Positions 9,503-20,802 are shown, counted from the stretch's first letter. The stretch: 64,000 nucleotides of DNA from JANOBD01 sp031411495 (GCA_031411495.1 JANOBD010000006.1:12447-76446); one strand, 5' to 3'. Program-made: numbers and translations. The notes: a model not told the origin generated them from the letters alone.

Positions 9503-9889
9503 ATGTCATCGAGCCAAACCGTCTGGTGTATCGGATCCGCAAAGTTTGTTCGCGAGGTTTCTCCGCTCCTGGACTCGGTCCTTCGCGTGCGATGGATTGC
9601 CGATCTGGCCGCACTCGAGCGGATCGTCGATGGCGCCAACTGCGTCGCCTCGATCATCGAGCACACGCCGGACCTGCTCGGGCTGCGCTGCCTGGAACTC
9701 CTGAAGCTTCGCGCCCCACGAACGCGCCGGCTCGTCGTGGTTGACGCCTGTGAGTTGAAGACGATCCGCGTCTATTTCGAAACCACGGCCGCCACCGAAC
9801 TGCTCTATCGACCGCTCGAACGTGAGCTGCTGCTCAAGGCATGCGGCGTGACGCGATCCACTGCTCGGCGCTGCTTGTCGCCCGTGTGA
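9503..9889 (+). CDS. Receiver-like (pseudo-receiver) small protein
   Basis: A 128-residue protein with the alternation of hydrophobic strands and helices of a response-regulator receiver domain, ending in ATELLYRPLERELLLKA, which resembles the KPF...L end of receivers. The phosphoacceptor Asp region reads IIEHTPDLLG, with no clear Asp at the usual site, so it would be a non-phosphorylated pseudo-receiver. No output domain is attached. The last 56 bases overlap the 3' end of the opposite-strand sua5. No strong ribosome binding site. The assignment is structural inference. Confidence 0.5.
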   Translation: MSSSQTVWCIGSAKFVREVSPLLDSVLRVRWIADLAALERIVDGANCVASIIEHTPDLLGLRCLELLKLRAPRTRRLVVVDACELKTIRVYFETTAATELLYRPLERELLLKACGVTRSTARRCLSPV

Positions 9890-10916
9890 TGCGGTCACGC
9901 AGCGCCGCCCAGCGCGGCTCATCGGGCGGCATCTCGATGAAGATCGCCTCGGGAGAGAGCGCATCGACCTCGCGCATCGCGGCGTAAAACCGCGACGCCG
10001 CGACTTCCGGATCGGAGCCGATCGCGATCTTCGACGCCGACGCCCAGTCAAACTCCAGCGAAATATCGCCCAGCACGACCAATGCGCTGCGCGGCCTCGC
10101 GACGCGCCGCAGCGCCGGCAGGTCGGCCATATCGAACCGGTAGGCCGGCGAGCGGGGCGCATAGTGCACGCGGCTCTGGCCTGGCGATGTGGCCGCACTC
10201 CCCGTTTCGACCACCCCGCTGAACACCTCCACCGGGCCGATGACCGCTTCGATCCGCTCGCGCGAGACATCCCCTGGCCGAAGGATGATCGGAACCGGCC
10301 GCGAAAGATCGAGCACGGTGCTTTCAATTCCCACGCGGCACGGACCTCCATCGAGTACGAACAGTTCGTCACCGAACTCTTCGCGCACGTGCTGTGCGGT
10401 CGTCGGCGAGACGTGGTTGGACTTGTTCGCGCTCGGCGCCGCGAGCGGGCCGTCGAAGGCACCGAGCAACTCCAGCGCGAGCGGATGATTGGGAATGCGG
10501 ATGCCGACCGTGGAAAGGCCGGCGGAGACGAGGGGAGAGATTTCCGATTGCGGATTGCCGATTGCCGAATGAAGGGCAGGTGCGTTTCCGGTTCCCTCTC
10601 CCGATTGCGGGACGGCGCTTGAACTGCCAAAACACTTCGGCAACACCACCGTCAATGGCCCCGGGGAAAACGCCGCGAACAACTTCCGCGCCCGATCGTC
10701 AAACACCGCATACCGCTCGCCGACGTCGACCGAGACCACATGCACGATCAGCGGATTCGTGGATGGCCGGCCCTTGAGCTCGAATATCTTCGCCACGGCT
10801 TCGGACGAAAGCGCATCCGCGGCGAGCCCATAGACGGTCTCCGTCGGCATGCCGACGACGCCGCCGGCGCGGAGGGTCGCAATGGCGCGAGAAATTGAAG
10901 CAGAATGATCGGTCAC
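9834..10916 (-). CDS. sua5: Threonylcarbamoyl-AMP synthase, YrdC plus Sua5 domains
   Basis: Cytoplasmic enzyme making threonylcarbamoyl-AMP for the t6A modification of ANN-decoding tRNAs. The YrdC domain carries GGVVGMPTETVYGLAADA, KIFELKGRPSTNPLIVHV and FSPGPLTVVL; the rest (about 230-360) is the Sua5 domain. The feature to note is an insert of about 30 residues between TVVLPK and ISPLVSAGLSTVGIRIP, encoded by a microrepeat at 10542-10572 and adjacent bases. It lengthens a surface loop but leaves the frame intact. The enzyme is essential in most bacteria, so the insert is presumably tolerated. Confidence 0.9.
   Translation of the reverse strand: MTDHSASISRAIATLRAGGVVGMPTETVYGLAADALSSEAVAKIFELKGRPSTNPLIVHVVSVDVGERYAVFDDRARKLFAAFSPGPLTVVLPKCFGSSSAVPQSGEGTGNAPALHSAIGNPQSEISPLVSAGLSTVGIRIPNHPLALELLGAFDGPLAAPSANKSNHVSPTTAQHVREEFGDELFVLDGGPCRVGIESTVLDLSRPVPIILRPGDVSRERIEAVIGPVEVFSGVVETGSAATSPGQSRVHYAPRSPAYRFDMADLPALRRVARPRSALVVLGDISLEFDWASASKIAIGSDPEVAASRFYAAMREVDALSPEAIFIEMPPDEPRWAALRDRITRATSSAEQWIASRRMP
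10542..10572. repeat. In-frame microrepeat inside sua5
   Basis: Quasi-tandem words of the type GATTGCCGATTGCCGA inside the coding region. The words recur at 30042-30055 inside mnmG. It falls in a non-conserved loop of the YrdC domain. Confidence 0.6.
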
Positions 10917-10963
10917 AACACGTCGTCTCTGCGATCAGATTTGCCTGCAACGCCGGCTCGCCG

Positions 10964-11416
10964 TCAGGATCTGCTCCAGCCGTACTCCACATCCGGCTCG
11001 CGCTCGTCGTTCGTCTTGCCGTCCGTTTCGCGGATCATCACGCACCCATGCTTCTCGTAAAACGCCCGGGCGATCATGTTCCTCTGAAACACCCAGAACC
11101 GGAAGCCCGAAGGCATCGACTTTTTCGCAGCGTTCAGCAACGCCGTGCCGACACCTTTGCGCTGGTGGGTTGGGTGAATGTACAAGTGGTTCAGCCACCC
11201 GTCGCGCCACGCGGCATAACCGGCGATCTCGGCGCTGCGGATCGCGACGAACACCTCTTCCTTCTTCAGCAGCACGCGGGCGATGTAGCCGCGGATTTCC
11301 AGCGCGGAGTGAACCACCGCCAGCCAGGGCATCGCCTCCTTGCGGCTGCGCCAGTGGATGGATGCGATCGCATCGGCATCCTTGAACTCGGCGCGGCGGA
11401 TGAGAATTTCGCTCAC
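10964..11416 (-). CDS. GNAT-family N-acetyltransferase
   Basis: A 150-residue GNAT protein. The acetyl-CoA signature is HLYIHPTHQRKGVGTALLNA (Q/RxxGxG/A), followed by RFWVFQRNMIARAFYEKHG, the typical beta5-alpha4 end. The GTG at 11416 overlaps the stop codon of the preceding DUF2103-like gene (GTGA, shared bases 11413-11416), which implies translational coupling. The acceptor substrate is unknown. Confidence 0.82.
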   Translation of the reverse strand: MSEILIRRAEFKDADAIASIHWRSRKEAMPWLAVVHSALEIRGYIARVLLKKEEVFVAIRSAEIAGYAAWRDGWLNHLYIHPTHQRKGVGTALLNAAKKSMPSGFRFWVFQRNMIARAFYEKHGCVMIRETDGKTNDEREPDVEYGWSRS

Positions 11417-11694
11417 GCCACGATCCCTTCCTTCACCAGCCACGCCTCCACCGCTTTCGGATCCCCCGAGACGATAAAGACCTCCTGAACCGTCCCCGTG
11501 CCGTTGAAGAGACACTTCAAACCACTTGGTGTCACGTATTGGCTCCGGAAGCTCGGCGGCGTCTTGCCGCGACGCACCTTGATCCGGCCGGGCACGATCC
11601 GCGTGACGTGCGGGCAGTCGTTGATGATGCGATCCAGGATCGCATCCAACCCGCCCACGCGCCCGTGCATCCGCTTGACCCTGCCGAACTTCAT
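11413..11694 (-). CDS. DUF2103-like small protein
   Basis: A 93-residue protein. The pattern GLDAILDRIINDCPHVTRIVPGRI followed by a central basic stretch and GTVQEVFIVSG resembles DUF2103 predicted metal-binding proteins (which have TVQEVF at the same place). The Cys/His ligands expected for metal are few, so binding is not certain. It is coupled to the GNAT gene downstream by a 4-base overlap. Its start lies 19 bases from the repeat element at 11713. Confidence 0.6.
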   Translation of the reverse strand: MKFGRVKRMHGRVGGLDAILDRIINDCPHVTRIVPGRIKVRRGKTPPSFRSQYVTPSGLKCLFNGTGTVQEVFIVSGDPKAVEAWLVKEGIVA

Positions 11695-11712
11695 GCGGGC
11701 ATTCTAGGGATG

Positions 11713-11894
11713 TTCACCACGGAGGCACGGAGACACGGAGGAAATCAGGAGAAAGGGCCTGTGAGAAGACAACAAGAACGAAGATGATAGAATTGTTCTC
11801 GCCATGCGTTAGCGACCTCCCATCCCTCCGCGCCCACGACCCCTTTGTCAGCCTGCTTTCGTCTTCCTCCGTGACTCCGTGCCTCCGTGGTGAA
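11713..11894. mobile_element. 182-bp MITE-like element abutting prfA
   Basis: Bounded by terminal inverted repeats: left TTCACCACGGAGGCACGGAG (11713 on) and right copy 11864-11894, matching at 30 of 31 positions when reverse-complemented. No gene inside. The right end stops two bases before the prfA ATG and no ribosome binding site remains in that space. Same layout and length as the element at 19803-19983, but a different sequence. Confidence 0.75.
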
Positions 11895-11896
11895 AA

Positions 11897-13000
11897 ATGG
11901 CAACCGAAACCCCCAAACTCAACGACGGCATCGTCCGCAAGCTCAACGAGATGGCCGCCAAGTACGGCCAGCTTCGCTTGCAGCTCGAAGACCCGGCCGT
12001 GCTCGTCAATGCCGCCCAGTTCGTCCCGCTCAACAAGGAAGCCGGGCAGCTCGAGGGTGTCGTCACCAGGTTCCGCGACTACCAGAAAGCCCAGCAGTCG
12101 ATCCTCGACCTCACCGCCATGCAGGATGACTCGGAGATGGCCGAGCTCGCGAATGCGGAACTGCCGGATGCGATCGAGAAACTCAACGCACTCATCGCCG
12201 AGCTTCAGATGGAGTTCGTCGCCGCGGATGACAACAAGATCGACAGCTTCTTTTTGGAAATCCGTGCCGGCACGGGTGGCGAAGAGGCCGCCCTCTTCGC
12301 GCGCGACCTCTTCGAGATGTATCGCGTCTACATCGAACGCAATCGCTGGACGTTCGCGCCGTCCGACTACTCCGTCTCCGAGCGCGGCGGCTTCAAGGAA
12401 GTCATCATCAACGTCAAGGGCAACGGCGCGTATCGTCACCTGCAATTCGAATCCGGCGGCCATCGCGTGCAGCGCGTGCCGGAGACCGAGACGCAGGGCC
12501 GCATCCACACCAGCGCTGCGACCGTCGCGGTGATTCCCGAACTGCCGGACGTGAAGATCGACATCAACATGCAGGACATCGAGCAGTTCGGCTGCCGCGG
12601 CGGCGGGCCGGGCGGGCAGAACGTCAACAAGGTCGAAACCGGCTGGTTCATCAGCCACAAGCCCAGCGGCCTGCAGTTCAAGATGACCGAACACAAATCC
12701 CAGGCCCAGAACAAGGAACGCGCCTGGGCCCTCTTGCGCGCGACGCTCTACGAACGCGAACGCGCCAAGCAACACGCCGCCACCGTCGGCCAGCGCAAAG
12801 CAATGATGGGCTCCGGCGACCGCAGCGAGCGCATCCGCACCTACAATTTTCCGCAGAACCGCTGCACCGACCATCGCCTCGGCGGCGAAGAGTCGAGCGC
12901 GAAGAACTTCAATCTGGAAACCGTCGTCGCGGGCGGGATGGAAGAACTGATCGCCGCGCTGCTGGAGTTGGACACGAAGCAGCGGCTGGAGGCGATTTGA
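11897..13000 (+). CDS. prfA: Peptide chain release factor 1
   Basis: Release factor 1, 367 residues, terminating translation at UAA and UAG. The catalytic GGQ is in CRGGGPGGQNVNKVETG (about 235-250), and the stop-codon recognition PxT motif is PET in HRVQRVPETETQGRIHTSA, which distinguishes it from RF2 (SPF). It starts right after a repeat element with no ribosome binding site visible; ATG 11897 is supported by homology (MATETPKLNDGIVRKLNEM). Confidence 0.95.
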   Translation: MATETPKLNDGIVRKLNEMAAKYGQLRLQLEDPAVLVNAAQFVPLNKEAGQLEGVVTRFRDYQKAQQSILDLTAMQDDSEMAELANAELPDAIEKLNALIAELQMEFVAADDNKIDSFFLEIRAGTGGEEAALFARDLFEMYRVYIERNRWTFAPSDYSVSERGGFKEVIINVKGNGAYRHLQFESGGHRVQRVPETETQGRIHTSAATVAVIPELPDVKIDINMQDIEQFGCRGGGPGGQNVNKVETGWFISHKPSGLQFKMTEHKSQAQNKERAWALLRATLYERERAKQHAATVGQRKAMMGSGDRSERIRTYNFPQNRCTDHRLGGEESSAKNFNLETVVAGGMEELIAALLELDTKQRLEAI

Positions 13001-13014
13001 TTTCTTTCACGTAG

Positions 13015-13033
13015 CATGAGCGTCCCGCTCATG
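13015..13033. repeat. 19-bp palindrome after prfA
   Basis: CATGAGCG (13015-13022), TCC, CGCTCATG (13026-13033), perfect arms. Related palindromes lie at 13940-13958 (over the uvrA stop codon) and 28841-28859 (inside mnmG). May act as a weak terminator. Confidence 0.6.
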
Positions 13034-13040
13034 ATTAGAG

Positions 13041-13070
13041 CCGCCGATGGACGCCGATAAACGCCGATGA
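13041..13070 (+). repeat. Solo end of the GxxExxY-element terminal repeat
   Basis: GCCGATGGACGCCGATAAAC and following bases match the terminal inverted repeats of the element at 20803-21235. No second end is found nearby. Confidence 0.6.
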
Positions 13071-13084
13071 AAACGATTTGAATC

Positions 13085-13402
13085 ATGATCCGCAGACATC
13101 CGTTCGCAACAGTGTTCGTCGGATTCATCGGCATCGCACCGTTTCACGCTGGCTTCGTCGCGAATAAGGACACCGACCCCGTCGTTGCCGCACTGTTCAA
13201 CGGGGCGATGTGGTGTTGCGGTATTCCCGTTCTGCTTGGCCTCGTGGCCTGTTTCTTGCCAGACTCGCCGCGAAAGCAAGGCCGCTGCCCCACCTGCGGC
13301 TACGACCTCCGCGCATCGCCGGAGCGGTGTCCGGAGTGTGGGACGGACGTTGCGAGCGCTGTTCCAAAAAACGCTAACGATCGCGATAGAGACTCATTAT
13401 GA
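13085..13402 (+). CDS. Small membrane protein with CGYDLR zinc ribbon
   Basis: A 105-residue protein with two hydrophobic segments (about 7-27 and 36-60) and a C-terminal zinc ribbon CPTCGYDLRASPERCPECG (about 74-92), a signature very common in Phycisphaerae. The cysteines likely bind zinc on the cytoplasmic side. Function unknown. A second, degraded copy of the zinc-ribbon coding sequence lies after the hicAB pair at 13858-13922. Confidence 0.65.
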   Translation: MIRRHPFATVFVGFIGIAPFHAGFVANKDTDPVVAALFNGAMWCCGIPVLLGLVACFLPDSPRKQGRCPTCGYDLRASPERCPECGTDVASAVPKNANDRDRDSL

Positions 13403-13409
13403 TTCCGGC

Positions 13410-13601
13410 ATGCCGGTACGGGTTCGGGAACTGATTCGTCTCGTCGAGCAGGACGGCTGGCGACATGTGGCCACGAAGGGCAGCCATCGGCGATTCACCC
13501 ATCCGAAAAAGCCAGGCCGCGTGACGATTGCCGGAAAACCGAACGACGAACTGGCACCAGGCACATTGAACAGCATTCTGAAACAGGCCGGACTGAAATG
13601 A
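13410..13601 (+). CDS. hicA: HicA toxin
   Basis: A 63-residue HicA/YcfA-like mRNA interferase with a double-stranded-RNA-binding-like fold. GSHRRFTHPKK with the catalytic His, and the tail GTLNSILKQAGL, are typical. Start ATG at 13410 (MPVRVRELIRLVEQDGW). It lies eight bases after the zinc-ribbon gene and precedes hicB (13608), the usual toxin-first order. The toxin arrests growth by cutting mRNA unless the antitoxin is present. Confidence 0.85.
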   Translation: MPVRVRELIRLVEQDGWRHVATKGSHRRFTHPKKPGRVTIAGKPNDELAPGTLNSILKQAGLK

Positions 13602-13607
13602 GGACCG

Positions 13608-13856
13608 ATGCGATACGCGATCATCATTGAGAAAGCGAAGAAGAACTATAGCGCGTATTGCCCGGACGTCCCCGGCTGCGTCGCGACCGGCGCGACGGTG
13701 GCCGAGACGGTCTCTACCATGCGCGAAGCCCTCGCGTTTCATTTCGAGGGAATGCTTGAGCACGGCGAAAAGGTTCCCGATCCTACGTCGCTGGTGGAGT
13801 ACGTCGACGTCACCCTCCCCACCGCCAAGTTGCCTCGCGCCCGCAAAGCCTCCTGA
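13608..13856 (+). CDS. hicB: HicB antitoxin
   Basis: An 82-residue HicB-family antitoxin with the partial RNase-H-like fold (MRYAIIIEKAKKNYSAYCPDVPGCVATG) and the typical EALAFHFEGMLEHGE helix. It starts six bases after hicA ends, so the pair is translated together. No C-terminal DNA-binding domain (ribbon-helix-helix or HTH) is apparent in its short tail. Confidence 0.85.
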   Translation: MRYAIIIEKAKKNYSAYCPDVPGCVATGATVAETVSTMREALAFHFEGMLEHGEKVPDPTSLVEYVDVTLPTAKLPRARKAS

Positions 13857-13857
13857 C

Positions 13858-13922
13858 CGCCCCACCCGCGGCTACGACCTCCGCGCTTCGCCGGAGCGGT
13901 GTCCCGAGTGTGGGACGCACGT
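13858..13922 (+). pseudogene. Degenerate copy of the zinc-ribbon coding end
   Basis: These 65 bases match 13285-13350 at all but about four positions and would read GYDLRASPERCPECGTHV. The first Cys pair is lost (CPTC to RPTR), and there is no start codon or upstream gene. It directly follows the hicB stop codon. The two copies bracket hicAB as a direct repeat. Confidence 0.75.
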
Positions 13923-13939
13923 CCCAAATCGAAGTGGAT

Positions 13940-13953
13940 CGTGAGCGTCTGGC

Positions 13954-13958
<5 letters not shown>
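13940..13958. repeat. Palindrome overlapping the uvrA stop codon
   Basis: CGTGAGC (13940-13946), GTCTG, GCTCACG (13952-13958). The uvrA stop codon is at 13954-13956, inside the right arm. Confidence 0.5.
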
Positions 13959-16986
<3,028 letters not shown>

Positions 16987-17238
16987 GCTGGTTTGAACTC
17001 GCTTTGGGTGTCGACCAACCCTGCTCGGCTTCGGCCGGGTCAGACGCGATGATAGGCCGCCCGCGAGGGATGCCTCGAACGGGCCGATTGTAAGGGAAAT
17101 GATCGGGATGGGAAGCGATGCGAAATTCGACGCCTTCTCCACGGCAGCGGCCCACCAGCAGCCGCCGAAATCCAGCCCCTGTCGCCCCGGACCTGCCACG
17201 TGGGAGCGTGGCGACCTCTTCGGCCTGTGCGATTTCCA

Positions 17239-17266
17239 TTGACATTCCCCGCAGTCCGAATACCTT
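17239..17266 (+). promoter_or_regulatory. Candidate sigma-70-type promoter
   Basis: TTGACA (17239-17244), 16-base spacer, TACCTT (17261-17266), the same layout as at 4664-4691. It would drive the gene at 17355 with an 80-base leader. Confidence 0.45.
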
Positions 17267-17281
17267 ACGTCGCGAGCCACT

Positions 17282-17304
17282 GAAACTGTTTCAGCAACAG
17301 TTTC
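17282..17304. promoter_or_regulatory. Perfect 9-bp inverted repeat (operator or leader hairpin)
   Basis: GAAACTGTT-TCAGC-AACAGTTTC, starting about nine bases after the predicted start of transcription. No LexA or other known consensus is recognised. Confidence 0.4.
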
Positions 17305-17354
17305 CGACTCCTCCCGCTGCGAGGTGTGCACGCTGATTTGGCTAGGAGTGACCT

Positions 17355-17612
17355 ATGGGCTTTTCCGGCCACCATGAGCATTCGGATCAAACGACCTCGA
17401 TCGCACCCGCCGAACTGGAGTGTCAGATCAACGTGCCGCCGATTGGCGATCGCGGGCTCTGGAAGGTGATCGCCGCGGCATTGCGGTGCCCTGCGTGCAA
17501 CTCCATCCACCACAAGGCTGAAACAGGAAAGCGAACCAATCGGGACGGCTTCTCCGAGCAGTACCGCCGCTGCGACGCTTGCCACATCCGCTTCCGCGTC
17601 GTCTTTGAATAG
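17355..17612 (+). CDS. Small zinc-ribbon protein of unknown function
   Basis: An 85-residue protein with two cysteine pairs, CPAC (about 45-48) and CDAC (about 73-76), spaced like a zinc ribbon, with His residues around them. The ATG at 17355 follows GGAG at a good distance (TAGGAGTGACCT). It has a plausible promoter and a hairpin in the leader. It stands alone between uvrA and a PEP-CTERM gene. Role unknown; a transcription-related or nucleic-acid-binding role would be a guess. Confidence 0.6.
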   Translation: MGFSGHHEHSDQTTSIAPAELECQINVPPIGDRGLWKVIAAALRCPACNSIHHKAETGKRTNRDGFSEQYRRCDACHIRFRVVFE

Positions 17613-17841
17613 CAGCATTTCGAGAAAAATACTGATCACTGTTCTGCTGGCGAACATGCACGCGCGCGCGGTCGCTAGGGTGGCACCAGTCGTCATTTCA
17701 CGCGGCGTTCGCCGTCGGGCACTTCTGCCGCATGCAATCACGATCCGGTACCGAACTGCACGTTGTGTTGCGTGTATCCCCTGTTTCGGCACCACCCCAC
17801 ATCTGCGGGCCAACGCCCGCGATTTTTGAAGGAGAGATACG

Positions 17842-18468
17842 ATGAAGATGCGTCATGTTTCAGCGAGCGCTCTTTGCGCCGCACTTTCGATGATGTCGGC
17901 AAACGCCATGGCTTTGGAGCTCACCACCAATGGCGGCTTCGAAACCGGTGATTTCACCGGCTGGAGCCAGTTCCCCAGCGGCGGCGTTCAGACCGTCACC
18001 AACGTCAATCCGTTTGCAGGTACGTTCGCCGGCGAGATCAACAACAGCGTCCCGGCCCAGAACTCGCTCATCAAGCAGGCCAACCTCGGTGTCGGCTTGG
18101 TCACGTCCGGCCAGACCGTCAACATCTCATTTGCCGCCCGCGGCGCGTTTTCGCCAGGCAGCATTTCGTTCGCGGAATTCTTTTCCGAGATCGCCGGCGG
18201 CGGCGTGTCTCGCTCGGTCATTCTCGGGAATGCGCCGCTGAACATGAACTCGAACCCGGACGTGTGGACCACCTTCAATTTCTCCACGGTCACCGGGCCA
18301 GACGTCAGTGGCGGCGTGACGCTGCAACTCGGGGCCACCAACGGCGCCAACGCGGTCAACAGCGCTCACGTCTGGTACGACAACGTGTCGGTCTCGATCG
18401 TTCCCGAGCCGGTATCCGCTGCGATGATTGGCCTTGCCGGCCTGGCGTTTAAGCGAACCCGTCGCTGA
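17842..18468 (+). CDS. PEP-CTERM exported protein
   Basis: A 208-residue secreted protein: signal peptide MKMRHVSASALCAALSMMS to about residue 25, a beta-rich domain starting ELTTNGGFETGDFTGW (the GGFE-TGDFTGW pattern of carbohydrate-binding-like secreted modules), and the sorting tail VPEPVSAAMIGLAGLAFKR with terminal RR. The exosortase would cleave the PEP-CTERM tail at the cell envelope. A GAAGGAGAG ribosome binding site precedes the ATG. A weak GG-N10-GC pair at 17718-17731 resembles a sigma-54 promoter but one instance is not enough to call. Confidence 0.8.
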   Translation: MKMRHVSASALCAALSMMSANAMALELTTNGGFETGDFTGWSQFPSGGVQTVTNVNPFAGTFAGEINNSVPAQNSLIKQANLGVGLVTSGQTVNISFAARGAFSPGSISFAEFFSEIAGGGVSRSVILGNAPLNMNSNPDVWTTFNFSTVTGPDVSGGVTLQLGATNGANAVNSAHVWYDNVSVSIVPEPVSAAMIGLAGLAFKRTRR

Positions 18469-18507
18469 TCCCGTTTGCGGCCGCGCCGCAGACTGGCTGG
18501 AAATGGA

Positions 18508-18536
18508 AACGCCGGCTCGATCATCGAGCCGGCGTT
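18508..18536. terminator. Shared hairpin terminator between PEP-CTERM gene and mla operon
   Basis: A 14-bp perfect arm pair AACGCCGGCTCGAT / ATCGAGCCGGCGTT centred on 18522. It lies between two converging genes and has short T-rich ends on both strands. Confidence 0.65.
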
Positions 18537-18567
18537 CCTTCGTTTGATATTGAATGTCGGTCGCACG

Positions 18568-19785
18568 CTACTTTACGCGGTCCCAGAGCGTGCTTTCGAC
18601 CTTCCTGTAATTGTCGAAGTCTACATCCAGCCGCTCGAGAACCTTCTTCACGTCCTCATCCTTCGTGTTCGGATCATTCAACAGGTCGCGCAACGCCTGG
18701 CTGCTGTCCTGCAGCTTGCCACTCGCATCCGCGAACTGTCTTGCCGCGTCGTAGAGGTTCTGGTTCGCGACTTCGCCTTCGCTGGGCTTGTAGAGCAACC
18801 GCCAGGGGCTGCGGCGGATCTCGCTGCTGGCGGCCGCGAGGTTCTGGCTCGCCAGGTTCGCGCTCTTGATGATCTCATCGAGCCGGCTCCTGTTGCCTTG
18901 AATCACCGAGCGGATGTTGGCGGTCAGATCCTTCGTGTTCGATGCCGTCGTTTTCACGTCGTCGAGGATGGTCGCCGTCTTGTCGAGCGTGGCGCGAAAG
19001 CCGTCGAGCGTGCCGGTCACCTTGTCCATCACCGTCGGGATCTTCTCCTTGAGCGAGCCGGTGGTGCTGGCAAGGTTGGCCATCGTCTCGCGGATGTCGC
19101 CCTTCGTGTCGCCGAGCACGTCGTTGAGGTTCGCCATCGCGCCCTTGGCATTGTCGGCGACGCCTGCGTACTTGTCGTAAGCCGGGTCGATCTTGCTCTT
19201 CAGGTGCTTGATCGTGTCATCGGCGGTGACGGCGGTGGTTTTGAACTGGTCGAGCGTGGCATTGGCACGCGGGCGGACGTCTTCGAGAATGCCGTTCACG
19301 CGCGGCCGCCAGGCTTGCAGCGTCTGCACCGCTTCATCGCCGACCTGATTTGCCTTGCCGAGCACGGCGGCAATGCCGAACGCCTGGCCGTCGAGCGCAT
19401 CGTCGGGCGTCGCATCGGCGCCGACGCCGAGGTATTCGATATTGAGGTTGACCGACCCGGTGACGCCGCCCTGCGCCGTGACGATCGCATCCTTCTTGAG
19501 CTTGTACTTGCTCGGGACGCTGAAGAGGGCCTTCACCTGCGGGTGGCCGTCGACATCGATGATCTCCACGTACTTCACCGTGCCGACCTTGACGCCGCCG
19601 ATGCGCACCTCGGTCCCCGATTCGAGCCCGCCGACGTCTTCGTTCAGATCAAAGACGACGGTGTTGCGTCGCGTCGGCCCGTTGAAGAACGAGCTTCCGG
19701 TGATGCCAAAGAAAATCGCCAGCGCGACGCCGAAGCTGATGATGATGAACAGGCCGGCCTTGATGTGGTTGTTGGATTTGGTCAT
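18568..19785 (-). CDS. mlaD: MCE-domain protein (MlaD-like)
   Basis: A 405-residue membrane-anchored protein: one N-terminal transmembrane helix (AGLFIIISFGVALAIFFGI, about 10-28), then an MCE domain (NTVVFDLNEDVGGLESGTEV), and a long helical C-terminal half with repeated short heptad-like stretches that could form a needle or tunnel. It belongs with the adjacent ATPase and permease as a lipid importer of the Mla type (phospholipid transport between the membranes). The C-terminal half is much longer than E. coli MlaD. Confidence 0.88.
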   Translation of the reverse strand: MTKSNNHIKAGLFIIISFGVALAIFFGITGSSFFNGPTRRNTVVFDLNEDVGGLESGTEVRIGGVKVGTVKYVEIIDVDGHPQVKALFSVPSKYKLKKDAIVTAQGGVTGSVNLNIEYLGVGADATPDDALDGQAFGIAAVLGKANQVGDEAVQTLQAWRPRVNGILEDVRPRANATLDQFKTTAVTADDTIKHLKSKIDPAYDKYAGVADNAKGAMANLNDVLGDTKGDIRETMANLASTTGSLKEKIPTVMDKVTGTLDGFRATLDKTATILDDVKTTASNTKDLTANIRSVIQGNRSRLDEIIKSANLASQNLAAASSEIRRSPWRLLYKPSEGEVANQNLYDAARQFADASGKLQDSSQALRDLLNDPNTKDEDVKKVLERLDVDFDNYRKVESTLWDRVK

Positions 19786-19802
19786 GAGTCTCAGGAGTTA
19801 TT

Positions 19803-19982
19803 GGCCGCTGATGAACGCGGATCAACGCGGATACATCGAATCAATTCTGATCCAGTGACGCAAAGCGTACTGGCGAAGCATCTGACAATGAGCATCCGGG
19901 GCTGGATCCTTCGCAAGAACGCGCAGGATCGCAGTCTCTAGGAGCTCCATTTCCTCTGCGTTCATCCGTGCTCATCAGCGGC

Positions 19983-19983
<1 letters not shown>
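19803..19983. mobile_element. 181-bp MITE-like derivative of the GxxExxY element
   Basis: Terminal inverted repeats GGCCGCTGATGAACGCGGAT (19803 on) and the reverse complement ending at 19983, matching at about 25 of 29 positions. The same ends bound the element at 20803-21235, but this one has no gene. It lies between mlaF and mlaD, and its end overlaps the mlaF stop codon at 19983-19985. Confidence 0.8.
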
Positions 19984-20795
<812 letters not shown>

Positions 20796-20802
20796 ATGTA
20801 TT

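Larger units (their letters stand above)
16987..17354. other. Divergent intergenic region with promoter and inverted repeat
   Basis: The 368 bases between uvrA and the zinc-ribbon gene hold no open frame I believe in. They contain a promoter-like pair at 17239-17266 and a perfect inverted repeat at 17282-17304. Confidence 0.6.

Noticed and set aside
17718..17731. Sigma-54-like GG-N10-GC pair upstream of the first PEP-CTERM gene
   Set aside because: The flanking consensus is poor and the upstream regions of the other PEP-CTERM genes lack it, so chance is likely.
18475..19941. A 488-codon frame antisense to mlaD
   Set aside because: The opposite strand is a full MCE-domain gene; the antisense frame has the high Arg/Val content of shadow frames.
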